NCBI RefSeq assembly: GCF_000272475.1
Contig: NZ_AKFJ01000004.1
Coordinates: 33,104-97,103, forward strand
Origin: Novosphingobium sp. Rr 2-17
GTDB taxonomy: Bacteria > Pseudomonadota > Alphaproteobacteria > Sphingomonadales > Sphingomonadaceae
Length of the DNA: 64,000 nt
Reading direction: 5' to 3'
How positions within the stretch are numbered: position 1 is the stretch's first letter; each line of letters begins with the position of its first letter. The translations under genes were made by a program, and so were the position numbers. The notes below the pieces were generated by a model, which saw nothing but the letters and a program-made list of their open reading frames with translations, was not told the DNA's origin and searched no databases. Positions 39,974-49,323 of the stretch are shown here, piece after piece.

Positions 39974-41638
39974 CTACGCCCGTTCCAGCAACCGATCCGC
40001 CTGCGCCCGCGCCTCTGCCGTCACTTCCGCGCCGGACAGCATCCGGGCGATCTCTTCCTTGCGGTCGGCGGCGCTGAGCAGGTGGACCGAGGTGCGGGTG
40101 ACGGTGCCTTCGCTCGACTTGGCGATCATGTAGTGCCGATCCCCGCGCGCGGCGACCTGGGGGCTGTGGGTTACCGCCAGCAATTGCCCCGCCGATGCCA
40201 GGCGCGCGAGGCGTTCGCCGATGGCGCTGGCGACCGCACCGCCGACGCCGCGGTCGATCTCGTCGAAGATCACCGTCGCCGCGCCGCCTTCTTCCGCCAG
40301 CGCCACCTTGAGCGCGAGGATGAAGCGCGACAATTCGCCGCCCGAGGCGATCTTGGCGAGTGGGGCGAAGTCCGCGCCGGGATTGGTGCTGATGAGGAAC
40401 TCGACCGAATCGAGGCCATGCGCCCCCCAGCGCTCCTCCGGCAACCGCGTAACGGCGGTGCGGAACCGCGCGGAGTCTAGTTTGAGCGGCCCCAGTTCGG
40501 CTTTCACCGCCGTGTCCAGACGCTGGGCGGCGGCGCGCCGTGCCTCGTGCAGTGCCTCTGCACTTTCGCGATAGGCCAGTGCCGCCTTGTTCGCCGCCGC
40601 TTCCAGTTCAGCGAGATGCTCGGTCCCGCCCTCGATCGCTTCGAGGGCCTCGCGCATTTCGCGCATCTTTTCGGGCAAGTCGTCCACCTGGCAGCTTTGC
40701 TTGCGAGCAGCAGCGCGCAGATCGAACAGGCGGGTTTCGATACGGTCCAGTTCGTCCGGCTCGAACGCCAGTGCCTCAGCCGCGCGTTCCAGCGCTTCCT
40801 CTGCCTCGCCCGCTTCGATCACTGCCCGGTCCAGCGCGGCCAGCGCCTCGGCCAGCAGTGGGTGTTCCCCCGCGATGCGATCAAGCCGGCGCGAGGCGCC
40901 GCGCAAGTTAGCGAGCGCCGAATCCGAGCCAGTCCACAAGCGCTGCAACGCCGCGAGATCGTCGGCGAGCTTCTCGCCCTTCTGCATCTGGGCGCGGGCC
41001 TGCGCGAGGGTGTCTTCTTCCCCTGTCTCGGGCGCCAACACGGTCAGTTCGGCCAGGTGCGCGAGCAGCAAGTCCTGATCCTCGGCGGCACGGGCGACTT
41101 GTGCGCGGGCCGTATCGAGCGCCTCACGCGCGTTGCGCCAGGTGCTCCACGCTGCGGCTACGCGCGCCACGTCGCCCCCTGCGAAACGATCGAGCAGCAG
41201 CCGGTGGCCGCGTGGATTGACCAGACCGCGATCGTCGTGCTGGCCGTGTATCTCGACCAGTGCCGGGGCCAGTTCGCGCAGCAGCGCAACGCCCACGGGC
41301 TGATCGTTGAGAAATGCCTTGGACCCGCCGTCCGCACGCAACTGGCGCTTGAGGATCAGCGGCTCGCCTGGCTCGACCTCGAGTTCAGCGTCGGCGATGA
41401 TAGTACGAAGCGGCTCGGGAAGTGTCGCGAAGTCGAAGCTGGCGGTCACGCTGGCCCGGTCTGCGCCTGCGCGCACCAGGCCGCTATCGGCGCGGTTGCC
41501 CAGCACCAGGCCAAGGGCATCGAGCAGGATCGACTTGCCAGCACCGGTCTCGCCCGTGAGGACGCCCAGCCCTCCGGCGAAATCCAGATCGAGCGCTTCG
41601 ATCAAGACGATGTTGCGAATGGAAAGGCGGCTCAGCAT
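39974..41638 (-). CDS. recN: DNA repair protein RecN
   Basis: 554 residues, SMC-like. Walker A is TGETGAGKSILLDALG, a long coiled-coil region follows (about 150-370) with an intervening hinge, and the C-terminal ATPase has ASGGELSRFILALK and VIFDEIDRGVGG. It acts in double-strand break repair by tethering DNA ends. A small membrane protein gene and a TonB receptor separate it from bamD, its usual neighbour. Confidence 0.96.
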   Translation of the reverse strand: MLSRLSIRNIVLIEALDLDFAGGLGVLTGETGAGKSILLDALGLVLGNRADSGLVRAGADRASVTASFDFATLPEPLRTIIADAELEVEPGEPLILKRQLRADGGSKAFLNDQPVGVALLRELAPALVEIHGQHDDRGLVNPRGHRLLLDRFAGGDVARVAAAWSTWRNAREALDTARAQVARAAEDQDLLLAHLAELTVLAPETGEEDTLAQARAQMQKGEKLADDLAALQRLWTGSDSALANLRGASRRLDRIAGEHPLLAEALAALDRAVIEAGEAEEALERAAEALAFEPDELDRIETRLFDLRAAARKQSCQVDDLPEKMREMREALEAIEGGTEHLAELEAAANKAALAYRESAEALHEARRAAAQRLDTAVKAELGPLKLDSARFRTAVTRLPEERWGAHGLDSVEFLISTNPGADFAPLAKIASGGELSRFILALKVALAEEGGAATVIFDEIDRGVGGAVASAIGERLARLASAGQLLAVTHSPQVAARGDRHYMIAKSSEGTVTRTSVHLLSAADRKEEIARMLSGAEVTAEARAQADRLLERA

Positions 41639-41747
41639 GTTCGCGAAGCGTTCTAGCGCAGCGCCGCTGGCCCGTCACCCCGGTTCGCGCATGGTAGCCT
41701 GCGTATATGGCAGGCGGGGAATGCGCGCCGGATGACGGGCGAACTGA

Positions 41748-41918
41748 TCAGGAAGCCATGAACTCAAGGCAGAAGCGAATCGCAACGATGGCCCACAGGA
41801 CCGCGACGATACCGGCAATCGCCAGCATTTCTGGATGCAATACGCGCTTGGGGGCGGCAACAGGCACCGCTTCCGGCTTGGAGTGTTGATCGGACTGGAA
41901 ATCGTGCCTCATGTCCAT
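41748..41918 (-). CDS. Small single-pass membrane protein (56 residues)
   Basis: A short frame (MDMRHDFQSDQHSKPEAVPV...) preceded by GGAAAGG. It has a polar N-terminus of about 30 residues and one transmembrane helix (MLAIAGIVAVLWAIVAIRFCLEF). Codon usage matches the neighbours. It lies between recN and the TonB receptor gene. No family is recognised. Confidence 0.65.
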   Translation of the reverse strand: MDMRHDFQSDQHSKPEAVPVAAPKRVLHPEMLAIAGIVAVLWAIVAIRFCLEFMAS

Positions 41919-42073
41919 CTAAGCAAACCTTTCCCATTGGCTATAGTTTTGGCGGCAAGCCATTTGCCAATCGTGCGACGACCCGGCGATTTCTTACAGA
42001 TAGGGAAAATGCGTAAACGCGCGAAAGGCTCCGGGGAGATGCGGAAAAATCGCACTAATACATGCGCATAAAC

Positions 42074-42119
42074 GATCGGAGCGCGACCCGCCCCAGCAAG
42101 GACGGGCCGCGCTCCGATC
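42074..42119 (-). terminator. Hairpin after the TonB receptor gene
   Basis: A 12-bp perfect stem (GATCGGAGCGCG at 42074-42085 with 42108-42119) with additional pairing inside the loop lies 26 bases after the receptor stop. The following minus-strand bases (GTTTATG) give only a weak U-tract. Confidence 0.6.
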
Positions 42120-42144
42120 ACAAGTGCCCGGCGGGCCTTTTGCG

Positions 42145-44646
42145 TTAGAAGCTGGATTTGATGGTGAAGCCCCAAGTGCGCGAATCGCCCACCGATCCAG
42201 CGATCAAGCCAGTGTTGCCTGACGCGACATAGAGCTGCTCGAAATAGTGGCGATCGAAGGCATTGCGCACCCAGCCGTAGACGTCAAAGCCACCTTCCGA
42301 ACGGAAGCCCAGGCGGAAGTTGTGCAGGTCGTAACCGTCGATCCAGGTGTAGGCCGAGGGCGACGGGTTGGATGAGAAGTTGCTGCGATAGCTGCCATCG
42401 TAGCCCAGGTAGACTTTGCCTTCCTTGCCCAGAATCTTGGCCGGCACATTGTATTCGCCGCCCCACGAGAACGACCATTTCGATACGCCCGGCAAACGCT
42501 GGCCGGAAACGTCGCAGTTTGCGGGGCTGAGCGAGCCTGCAACACCCGCAGCCCCAGCGGTCTGCGTGCCACTGACGGTAGTGCCGCCGGACAGCTCGGG
42601 CGGGCACGGCGCGTCTGTGAACTTGCGATACTTGGCATCGGTATAGGCACCGTTGACGTAGGCGTTGAACCGCTCGCTCGGACGCACCGAGAAGTCCCAC
42701 TCCACACCTTGCGAGCGAACCGCCTCGGCATTGGCGAGGTAGCCGCGCAGCACGCCGTACTGGCTGTTGTTCACGTTCGCCTGGTAGTTGGCGATGTCCG
42801 TGCGGAAGATCGAGACGTTGAGCGTTGCCTTGCGATCCCAGAACTGGGTCTTGATGCCCACTTCGTAGTGGTGGACCGATTCCGGCTTCACCGTCTCGGC
42901 GCTGGTGATGGCGCGATAGTTCGCGTCGGTCGGGACGCCATTCTGGTTGATGCCGCCCGATTTGAACGACTTAGCATACGTCGCGTAGACGAGGATGTCC
43001 GGCGTGATCTTGTAGCTGGTGTTGAAATCGTAGCTGAAGTTCCAGTCGCTGAACTCGGGCGAGATTTCCTGCGGCGCGTAGATCGCCAACTGAGCGGCCT
43101 GGCGCGCGGTGTAGGTGTTGGTGCTGTTCAGCACCAGTTCGGTCCCGTCGCCATCAAAGACGCGGCGCTGGTAGTAGCCTTCCTTCTTATCGTAGTTCAG
43201 GCGGACGCCGGGTTGCACGGTCCATTCGGGCGTGATGTGGTAGGCAAGCTGGCCGAACAGCGCGAGGCTGGTGTTCTTCAGGTACTGGACGTTCTTGGCA
43301 GTCAGGCCGTCGAGGACGGATGGGTCGCACGCCAGCTTCTGAGCTGCGGTACTGCCGCAACCGGACGATCCAGCCGGCACGTTACCAGGATTAATGCTCC
43401 AGCGGCTGGCGTCCTCGCCTTGCTGTTCGGTGCCTTGGGTGTCGATGCGCTGGTAGAAGCCGAAGCCGCCCAGAACGAAGTCGATCTTCGAGTTCGAGTA
43501 GTTGTAGCGAAGTTCCTGCGTATACTGGTCCTGCTGCGATGGGTTTTGCGACAGCTTGACCACCGACAGGCCAGTGTAATCGCGGTCGTTCGACGGGTCC
43601 CAATCCCAGAAACGCCAAGCCGTTATCGAGGTCAGGGTGCCGCCGGCCACGTCCCACTTGATGCGGGCAGAGGCGCCACCGATCTTGTTCTTGGCGCGCA
43701 AGTTGGTGTCCAGGTCGGTCACGCGGTCGAACGGGTTGGTGCTGGCTGCCGTATAGCCGGCCGCTGCCGCCAATGCGGCATACTGGCGGTTCGCCGCGCG
43801 CTGGGTGGTGCCGGTGCGGACATAGACGGTGGCGCAGCAGTTGGGATCTTGCGCGCTGTAATCGCCAGCGAACGTCACCTCCAGCGTGTCGGTCGGCTTC
43901 CACAGTAACTGGCCGCGCAGGCCCAGGTTGTCCTGGCTGTTCTGCCATTCGTTAGAAGTCACGTTGTAGATCGTGCCGCGACGGCTGGTGGAGGATACCG
44001 CGATGCGCGCCGCCAGGTTGTCCGTCAGCGGGCCGGAGATGGCGGCCTTCGCCTGCTTGAAGTTGTAGTTGCCTACCGACACTTCCGCCTTGCCTTCGAA
44101 ATCGAAGGTCGGCTGGTTGGTGGTGATGTTGATCGCACCGGCGGTGGTGTTCTTGCCATAGAGCGTGCCTTGCGGACCGCGCAGCACTTCGATCTGGGCC
44201 ACATCAAGGAAGTCGAACGTGGCCGAGGCGACGCGTGCATTGTACACGTCATCGATGTAAATGCCGACGCCTTGCTCGATGCCATCGTTGGTCAGGCCGA
44301 ACGGAGAGCCCAGGCCGCGAATGTTGACCGCGGTGTTGCGCGGGTTGGACGAGTAATACTGCAACGTCGGCGTCAATTGCTGCAAGCGCCCCACGTTGAA
44401 CGATCCCGTCGCGTCGATATGCTCTCCCCCGATTACCGAGATCGCCAGCGGCACGTCCTGGCTCGATTCGGCGCGGCGGCGCGCCGTCACCAGGATCTCG
44501 CCCCGGCGATCGGCGGCGCCGGTGCCGACGGACGTGGTTTCCTGCGCGTCAGCGGCAACGGCAGCGGGGGTTGCGGGGTCTTCGGCGAAAGCCGGTGCGG
44601 CGAGGAAGGTCGTGGCCAGTAGGCCTAGGCGGACGAACGAACGCAT
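42145..44646 (-). CDS. TonB-dependent outer-membrane receptor
   Basis: 833 residues from the ATG at 44646, chosen because it begins a clear signal peptide (FVRLGLLATTFLAAPAFA) and follows AAGGATTTGAAA. A plug domain carries AESSQDVPLAISVIGGEHI and VLRGPQGTLYGKNTTAGAIN, followed by a 22-strand barrel ending in WGFTIKSSF. This is the large iron-complex/OAR-like receptor type expanded in sphingomonads. The substrate is unknown. No transport genes accompany it. Confidence 0.95.
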   Translation of the reverse strand: MRSFVRLGLLATTFLAAPAFAEDPATPAAVAADAQETTSVGTGAADRRGEILVTARRRAESSQDVPLAISVIGGEHIDATGSFNVGRLQQLTPTLQYYSSNPRNTAVNIRGLGSPFGLTNDGIEQGVGIYIDDVYNARVASATFDFLDVAQIEVLRGPQGTLYGKNTTAGAINITTNQPTFDFEGKAEVSVGNYNFKQAKAAISGPLTDNLAARIAVSSTSRRGTIYNVTSNEWQNSQDNLGLRGQLLWKPTDTLEVTFAGDYSAQDPNCCATVYVRTGTTQRAANRQYAALAAAAGYTAASTNPFDRVTDLDTNLRAKNKIGGASARIKWDVAGGTLTSITAWRFWDWDPSNDRDYTGLSVVKLSQNPSQQDQYTQELRYNYSNSKIDFVLGGFGFYQRIDTQGTEQQGEDASRWSINPGNVPAGSSGCGSTAAQKLACDPSVLDGLTAKNVQYLKNTSLALFGQLAYHITPEWTVQPGVRLNYDKKEGYYQRRVFDGDGTELVLNSTNTYTARQAAQLAIYAPQEISPEFSDWNFSYDFNTSYKITPDILVYATYAKSFKSGGINQNGVPTDANYRAITSAETVKPESVHHYEVGIKTQFWDRKATLNVSIFRTDIANYQANVNNSQYGVLRGYLANAEAVRSQGVEWDFSVRPSERFNAYVNGAYTDAKYRKFTDAPCPPELSGGTTVSGTQTAGAAGVAGSLSPANCDVSGQRLPGVSKWSFSWGGEYNVPAKILGKEGKVYLGYDGSYRSNFSSNPSPSAYTWIDGYDLHNFRLGFRSEGGFDVYGWVRNAFDRHYFEQLYVASGNTGLIAGSVGDSRTWGFTIKSSF

Positions 44647-44918
44647 TTTCAAATCCTTATGAAAGGGAATTGAGCAGCCGGTTGCCGGCTGCACTGCTTG
44701 TCTGGTCGCCACGGAAGGTCTGCCCCCGCCGTGGAAACTTTCGAATGAAACCAGCCCTTGCGCCCGACCGCGAACAGCAAGGCAAAGGCCAAAAAATGGT
44801 GGAATACGGGCGCCGCGAACAAGCGGATGCAAATCGGCGTCGTGTGTCTCTTCCCCTCCAGGACACGATCTTTGCCAAATACGGTCAGCACAGCAGCGTG
44901 ACCGCCGGAACGAGGCGA

Positions 44919-44946
44919 CCTATATCTCAACCATTAAAGTTGACAA
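44919..44946 (-). promoter_or_regulatory. Predicted promoter of the TonB receptor gene
   Basis: Read on minus, TTGTCA (44946-44941) and TATAGG (44924-44919) are 16 bases apart in an AT-rich stretch of an otherwise GC-rich region. This gives a leader of about 265 bases before the ATG. Confidence 0.45.
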
Positions 44947-45001
44947 TGCAAATCAGGCTTTCAGGTGGTAAAGCCAAACTCTCACGAGCGCCGGACACAC
45001 G

Positions 45002-45033
45002 AAAAACCCGACTGGATCGCTCCGGTCGGGTTT
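45002..45033 (-). terminator. Rho-independent terminator of bamD
   Basis: On minus, AAACCCGAC...GTCGGGTTT forms a 9-bp stem with a 12-base loop, followed by a T-run (GGGTTTTTC). It lies 92 bases after the bamD stop. It separates bamD transcription from the TonB receptor gene. Confidence 0.8.
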
Positions 45034-45124
45034 CGATATTTCAAGACGCCAGCTCCGAAGAGCTTGGGCGATCGGGTCAGTGCCGCCCTGAAGCTGCCCG
45101 AGGGGGCAACTTCAAAATCGCGCT

Positions 45125-45922
45125 TTAGGCGGCGACGTTGGCCGGTGCGTGCTTGCGCATCAGCTTGTAGGCCCGATCGTACCACTCGCTTTGCGGGTAG
45201 TTCGATTCCAGCACCGCCGCAGCCTTCTGCGCTTCGTCCGGCACGCCGAGCGACAAGTAGCCTTCGACCAGGCGGAACAGCGCCTCCGGCGTGTGACCGG
45301 TGGTCTGGTAATTATCGATGACATTGCGGAAGCGCAGCGTCGCGGCCAGCCACTTGCCCTCGGCTTCGTAAGAGCGACCGATCGTCATTTCCTTGCCGGC
45401 CAGGTGATCGTTCACCAGGTCGATCTTAAGCTTGGCGTCCAGCGCGTACGAGGTCAGAGGATAGCGGCGCATCACATCGGTCAGCGCGGCCTTGGCCTGC
45501 AGCGTGGTCTTCTGGTCGCGCGTGACGTCGCTGATCTGCTCGTAATAGCAGATGGCGATCAGATAATAGGCGTACGGCGCGTCCTTGTTACCCGGGTGGA
45601 TCGACAGGAAGCGCTGGGCCGACTGGATCGCCTTGTTGTAGTCCCGTGCGGCGTAATAGCTGAACGCGCTCATCAACTGGGCACGGCGGGCCCAGGGGGA
45701 ATACGGGTGCTGGCGCTCAACCTCATCGAACAGCGCGGCGGCCTGGCGGGTACGACCGGCGGTCAGCCGATCCTGCGCAGCGGCGTAAAGCGTATCCACG
45801 TCGCGCGCGACGTAGGCGGCATCCTTGCTCTTGCCCCCACGCCCGGCACAGCCAGCAGTAAGGACCATGGCTCCGGTAGCGGCGGCAAGGAGGGCGATTT
45901 TCAGGGGCGAGCGTTCAAGCAT
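45125..45922 (-). CDS. bamD: Outer membrane assembly lipoprotein BamD
   Basis: 265 residues. The signal sequence ends in a lipobox (VLTAGC, Cys near residue 25). Four to five tetratricopeptide repeats follow (LYAAAQDRLTAGRTRQAAALFDEVERQHPYSPWARRAQLM and onwards). This matches BamD/ComL, an essential part of the BAM complex that inserts beta-barrel proteins. A possible EcfG-type promoter lies just upstream. Confidence 0.95.
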   Translation of the reverse strand: MLERSPLKIALLAAATGAMVLTAGCAGRGGKSKDAAYVARDVDTLYAAAQDRLTAGRTRQAAALFDEVERQHPYSPWARRAQLMSAFSYYAARDYNKAIQSAQRFLSIHPGNKDAPYAYYLIAICYYEQISDVTRDQKTTLQAKAALTDVMRRYPLTSYALDAKLKIDLVNDHLAGKEMTIGRSYEAEGKWLAATLRFRNVIDNYQTTGHTPEALFRLVEGYLSLGVPDEAQKAAAVLESNYPQSEWYDRAYKLMRKHAPANVAA

Positions 45923-45951
45923 GGAGTGGGTCTATAGCCAGCACCACGCTG

Positions 45952-45977
45952 AACGCAAAGTGAAGTTGCGTGGTTCC
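45952..45977 (-). promoter_or_regulatory. EcfG-type promoter upstream of bamD (predicted)
   Basis: Read on minus, GGAAC (45977-45973) and CGTT (45955-45952) are separated by 17 bases, matching the EcfG consensus. The -10 is 29 bases from the bamD start. About one such match is expected by chance in a window of this size, so position is the main support. Confidence 0.4.
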
Positions 45978-46125
45978 GGTGCCCTCTTTTGCGTACTGCG
46001 ACGAACCGCACCGTCAGGTGTTGTTCATCGCCAATTTGTAGCGCTTATATTGCAATCTGGCGATTGCCGTACCCATTCCGCCCATAGGCATTCCCTTTGT
46101 GACGGCGCTCCGATACGAACACGGA

Positions 46126-47904
46126 ATGTCCGGAACGAGCGATCTCTATTCACCCATGATGTCCGACGCTCTGGTGATTCTGGGCGCCGCGGGGATCGTG
46201 ATCCCGGTTTTCAACCGGTTTCGCATCACGCCGGTGATCGGCTTCATCCTGGTGGGGCTGCTGGTTGGCCCTTACGGTCTGGGGCGGATGGTGTTCGATC
46301 ATCCCTGGCTGTCTTACGTGACCATCACCCAGCCGGACGGGCTGGAGGTGTTCGCGGAGTTCGGCATCATCCTGCTGCTGTTCTCGATCGGACTGGAGTT
46401 GTCATTCCGTCGTCTGTGGCAGATGCGGCGGATGGTTTTCGGGATGGGCTCTCTCGAAATGATCGTCATCGCAGGCTCGCTTACGTTCGTGCTGACCACC
46501 ATCGGCCAGAGCTTTTCAGGCGCGATGGCGCTGGCCCTGGCGCTGGCGCTGTCTTCCACCGCGCTCGTGCTCAAGATAACCGAAACGACTACCCCGGTCG
46601 GGCGCGCGGCGCTGGCGATGCTGCTGTTTGAGGATATCGCGCTGGTGCCGATCATCTTCCTCCTCGGCGCGCTCGGCCCCCAGGCGGACAACGGCGTCGA
46701 CGCGCTGCTGCGCACGTTGCTGCTGGGCTCGGCCGTCATCGTCGGCCTGCTGGTGTGCGGTCGATTTCTGCTACCACCGCTGTTCGCGCAAGCCGCCCGC
46801 ACCAAAAGCCCCGAACTGTTCCTCGCCGCCAGCCTGCTCGTCGTCATTCTCGCCGCGCTGGCGACTGCCGCCGCCGGCCTCTCCCCGATTGTCGGCGCGC
46901 TGGTCGCCGGGCTGCTGATCGCGGAAACCGAGTATCACTCGGAAGTCGAACAGATCATCGAGCCGTTCAAGGGCCTCGCGCTCGGCGTGTTCCTCATCAC
47001 CATCGGGATGAGCATCGATGTCGCGGTGGTGTGGGAGAACCTGAGTTCGGTATTGATCGCGACCGCTGGCGTGGTGGTGCTCAAGTCGGTCGTCACCGGC
47101 TTGCTACTGCGCTTGATGGGCGCACGGCGGGGTACGGCGGCAGAGACCGGCATCCTGATGTCCAGCCCTTCGGAGACGACGCTGATCGTCCTGTCCGCCG
47201 CGCTGACGGCCAAGCTGATCCAGCCCGGCACCGCGCAGTTCTGGCAAATGGTCACCGCGCTGGGCCTTACCATCACCCCGTTGCTGGCGCTGGTCGGCAA
47301 AGCCATGGCGCGACAAGTGGACCGAGTGGAGCCGCCGCTCCAGCCGGAGGCCACGTCAGGTCGGGCGCCCACGCTGATTGTCGGTTTCGGCCGCGTCGGA
47401 CGATTGGTGGCCGATATGCTCGCCAAGCACGACCGCCCCTATTTCGCGATCGACAGCGACAGCGATCTTGCCATCGATGGCCACCGCAACGGCTATGCGG
47501 TGGGCTTCGGTGATGCCGGGCGCGGCGATCTGCTGCTGCGGCTCGGTGCCGGAGAAGCCGCCGCCGTGATCCTCACGATGGACGAGCCGGTCACCGCCCA
47601 GCGCATCGTACGCAAGCTGCGCAACGCGTTTCCCGATCTGCCGATCATTGCCCGCGCCCGCGACGCCCGGCACGCGGCCCAACTCTACCGCGCCGGCGCC
47701 ACCCACGCCGTGCCCGAGACCTTGGAAAGCTCGCTCCAGCTATCGGAAGCCGCGCTGGTCGAAACCGGCGTCGCGATGGGCCCGATCATCGCCTCCATCC
47801 ACGAAAAGCGCGACGAAATGCGCGAACTCATCATGGAAGAAGGCGGCCTGAACGAAAAGCCAGCGCTGAAATCGGGGCAATTGCGGGGGCACGAAGCCGC
47901 CTAG
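46126..47904 (+). CDS. Kef-type monovalent cation:proton antiporter with RCK domain
   Basis: About 592 residues. The start could also be the GTG at 46099 or the ATGs at 46156/46159. Twelve or so helices of the CPA2 antiporter fold begin with SDALVILGAAGIVIPVF, with TPVIGFILVGLLVGP and FEDIALVPIIFLLGAL. A C-terminal NAD-binding RCK/TrkA-N domain follows (LIVGFGRVGRLVADML with a conserved Asp in AIDSDSDLA). It resembles KefB/KefC and YbaL, which exchange K+ for protons. The specific role (glutathione gating or osmotic) is not clear. Confidence 0.9.
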   Translation: MSGTSDLYSPMMSDALVILGAAGIVIPVFNRFRITPVIGFILVGLLVGPYGLGRMVFDHPWLSYVTITQPDGLEVFAEFGIILLLFSIGLELSFRRLWQMRRMVFGMGSLEMIVIAGSLTFVLTTIGQSFSGAMALALALALSSTALVLKITETTTPVGRAALAMLLFEDIALVPIIFLLGALGPQADNGVDALLRTLLLGSAVIVGLLVCGRFLLPPLFAQAARTKSPELFLAASLLVVILAALATAAAGLSPIVGALVAGLLIAETEYHSEVEQIIEPFKGLALGVFLITIGMSIDVAVVWENLSSVLIATAGVVVLKSVVTGLLLRLMGARRGTAAETGILMSSPSETTLIVLSAALTAKLIQPGTAQFWQMVTALGLTITPLLALVGKAMARQVDRVEPPLQPEATSGRAPTLIVGFGRVGRLVADMLAKHDRPYFAIDSDSDLAIDGHRNGYAVGFGDAGRGDLLLRLGAGEAAAVILTMDEPVTAQRIVRKLRNAFPDLPIIARARDARHAAQLYRAGATHAVPETLESSLQLSEAALVETGVAMGPIIASIHEKRDEMRELIMEEGGLNEKPALKSGQLRGHEAA

Positions 47905-47909
47905 CGCGG

Positions 47910-48842
47910 CTACCCTACCCTGGGCTCGAACACCGACCAGCCGGTGTACTGCACCAGCCGCTCCAGCGCGCGCTGGCCGAGTTCGGAATTGCCCTCTGCA
48001 TTCAGACCAGGCGACCATACTGCGATGCTGGCGATTCCCGGCGCGACCGCCAGAATGCCACCGCCGACACCGGACTTGCCAGGCAAGCCGATGCGGTAGG
48101 CGAAGTCGCCCGAATTGTCATAATGCCCGCAGCTCATCATCAGCGCGTTGATGCGCCGGGCGCGTTTGTCGCTGATGATGCGGTGCCCATCCACTCGGCC
48201 CCCATCCATCAGGAAGCGGCCCGCCAGCGCCAGTTGCCGGCAGCTCATCGCCAGCGCACAAAAATGGAAATAGGTCCCCAGCACCAAGTCCACGTCGCCA
48301 TTCAGGTTGCCGAAGGCGCGCATGTAGTTGGCTAGCGCGTTGTTGCGAAAGCCAGTGTCCTGCTCGGCTTGCGCCACCGTCTCGTCGATCGTGATGTGCT
48401 CGTCACCCGCCAGCTCGCGCACGAAGCGCAGCATCTGCCCGATCGCCTCGCGCGGTTGCAGCCGGCCCAGCAGCACGTCACACACGACGATGGCACCGGC
48501 GTTGATGAAAGGGTTGCGCGGGATGCCGTGCTCGGTTTCCAACTGGACGATCGAGTTGAAAGCGCTGCCGGAAGGCTCGCGCCCCACCCGCGCCCACAAC
48601 TGGTCGCCCACCGCGCCCAGCGCCAGCGTCAGCGCGAAGACCTTGGAAATCGACTGGATCGAAAACGCTTCTTCGGCATCGCCAGCGGCGTGGATGGCCC
48701 CATCCGCCATGACCACCGCCAGCCCGAACTTGTCGACGGCCACGCAAGCCAGCGGCGGGATATAGCTGGCGACCGTGCCGCGACGGGTCTCCGCCCGCAT
48801 CTCCTCAGCGATCTCGGCGACGATGGCGGCAAGATCAACCAA
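47910..48842 (-). CDS. glsA: Glutaminase
   Basis: 310 residues from a TTG. The beta-lactamase-like serine motif is SIQSISKVF (S-x-x-K). [35 protein letters not shown] and [12 protein letters not shown] are all typical of GlsA. It hydrolyses glutamine to glutamate and ammonia. It overlaps the upstream membrane protein gene by 8 bases, making it the third gene of an alaS-led coupled run. Confidence 0.95.
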   Translation of the reverse strand: MVDLAAIVAEIAEEMRAETRRGTVASYIPPLACVAVDKFGLAVVMADGAIHAAGDAEEAFSIQSISKVFALTLALGAVGDQLWARVGREPSGSAFNSIVQLETEHGIPRNPFINAGAIVVCDVLLGRLQPREAIGQMLRFVRELAGDEHITIDETVAQAEQDTGFRNNALANYMRAFGNLNGDVDLVLGTYFHFCALAMSCRQLALAGRFLMDGGRVDGHRIISDKRARRINALMMSCGHYDNSGDFAYRIGLPGKSGVGGGILAVAPGIASIAVWSPGLNAEGNSELGQRALERLVQYTGWSVFEPRVG

Positions 48843-49323
48843 GGTTCTGTGTCCGTGCGGCCCGCCAAGTCACGATAGCACCCGCCGCGAACCAGGTGGC
48901 GAATGCCGCCCAAAATGCCATGAACGGCAAGGTCATCAGATCGAGCGGGTACAGCACCCCACGCCAAGCGCTCCAAATGGCGCCGGTAGCACAAAACAGT
49001 AAAAAGCCGGGATGATACACCGCCGAACCGGCCGCTGGTGCAAGACGCCACCTCTGCCGCCGGCAGTCCGGCTCGGGTGACCAAGTGCCGAATGCCAGCC
49101 GCGCGAACGAATAAAGCAGCAGCAACGCTACAATCGGTGTGATCAATTCAAGCACAGGGATGTAGTCATTGAAGCAATCGTCGAACTCACCGGTGAACTG
49201 CCGTCCACCGCACCGTACCTGATGCTTCGCGGTGCCGCCAAACAAAGGCATGAAGGAAGACGCCAGCCACAGGCCGCAACCGAGTAAGGCCAAAGCCTTG
49301 CGGGCGCCTTCCCGCAAGATCAC
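48835..49323 (-). CDS. Four-helix membrane protein, hypothetical
   Basis: 162 residues from a GTG overlapping the alaS stop. Four hydrophobic segments are visible ([75 protein letters not shown]). Cysteines occur in the first loop ([18 protein letters not shown]). No family recognised. It overlaps glsA by 8 bases. Confidence 0.72.
   Translation of the reverse strand: MILREGARKALALLGCGLWLASSFMPLFGGTAKHQVRCGGRQFTGEFDDCFNDYIPVLELITPIVALLLLYSFARLAFGTWSPEPDCRRQRWRLAPAAGSAVYHPGFLLFCATGAIWSAWRGVLYPLDLMTLPFMAFWAAFATWFAAGAIVTWRAARTQNLG

Larger units (their letters stand above)
44647..45124. other. Leader and promoter region of the TonB receptor
   Basis: 478 bases containing the bamD terminator, a likely promoter and a leader of about 265 bases for the receptor gene. 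No credible gene is seen. The long leader leaves room for RNA-level control, but no known riboswitch was recognised. Confidence 0.5.
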
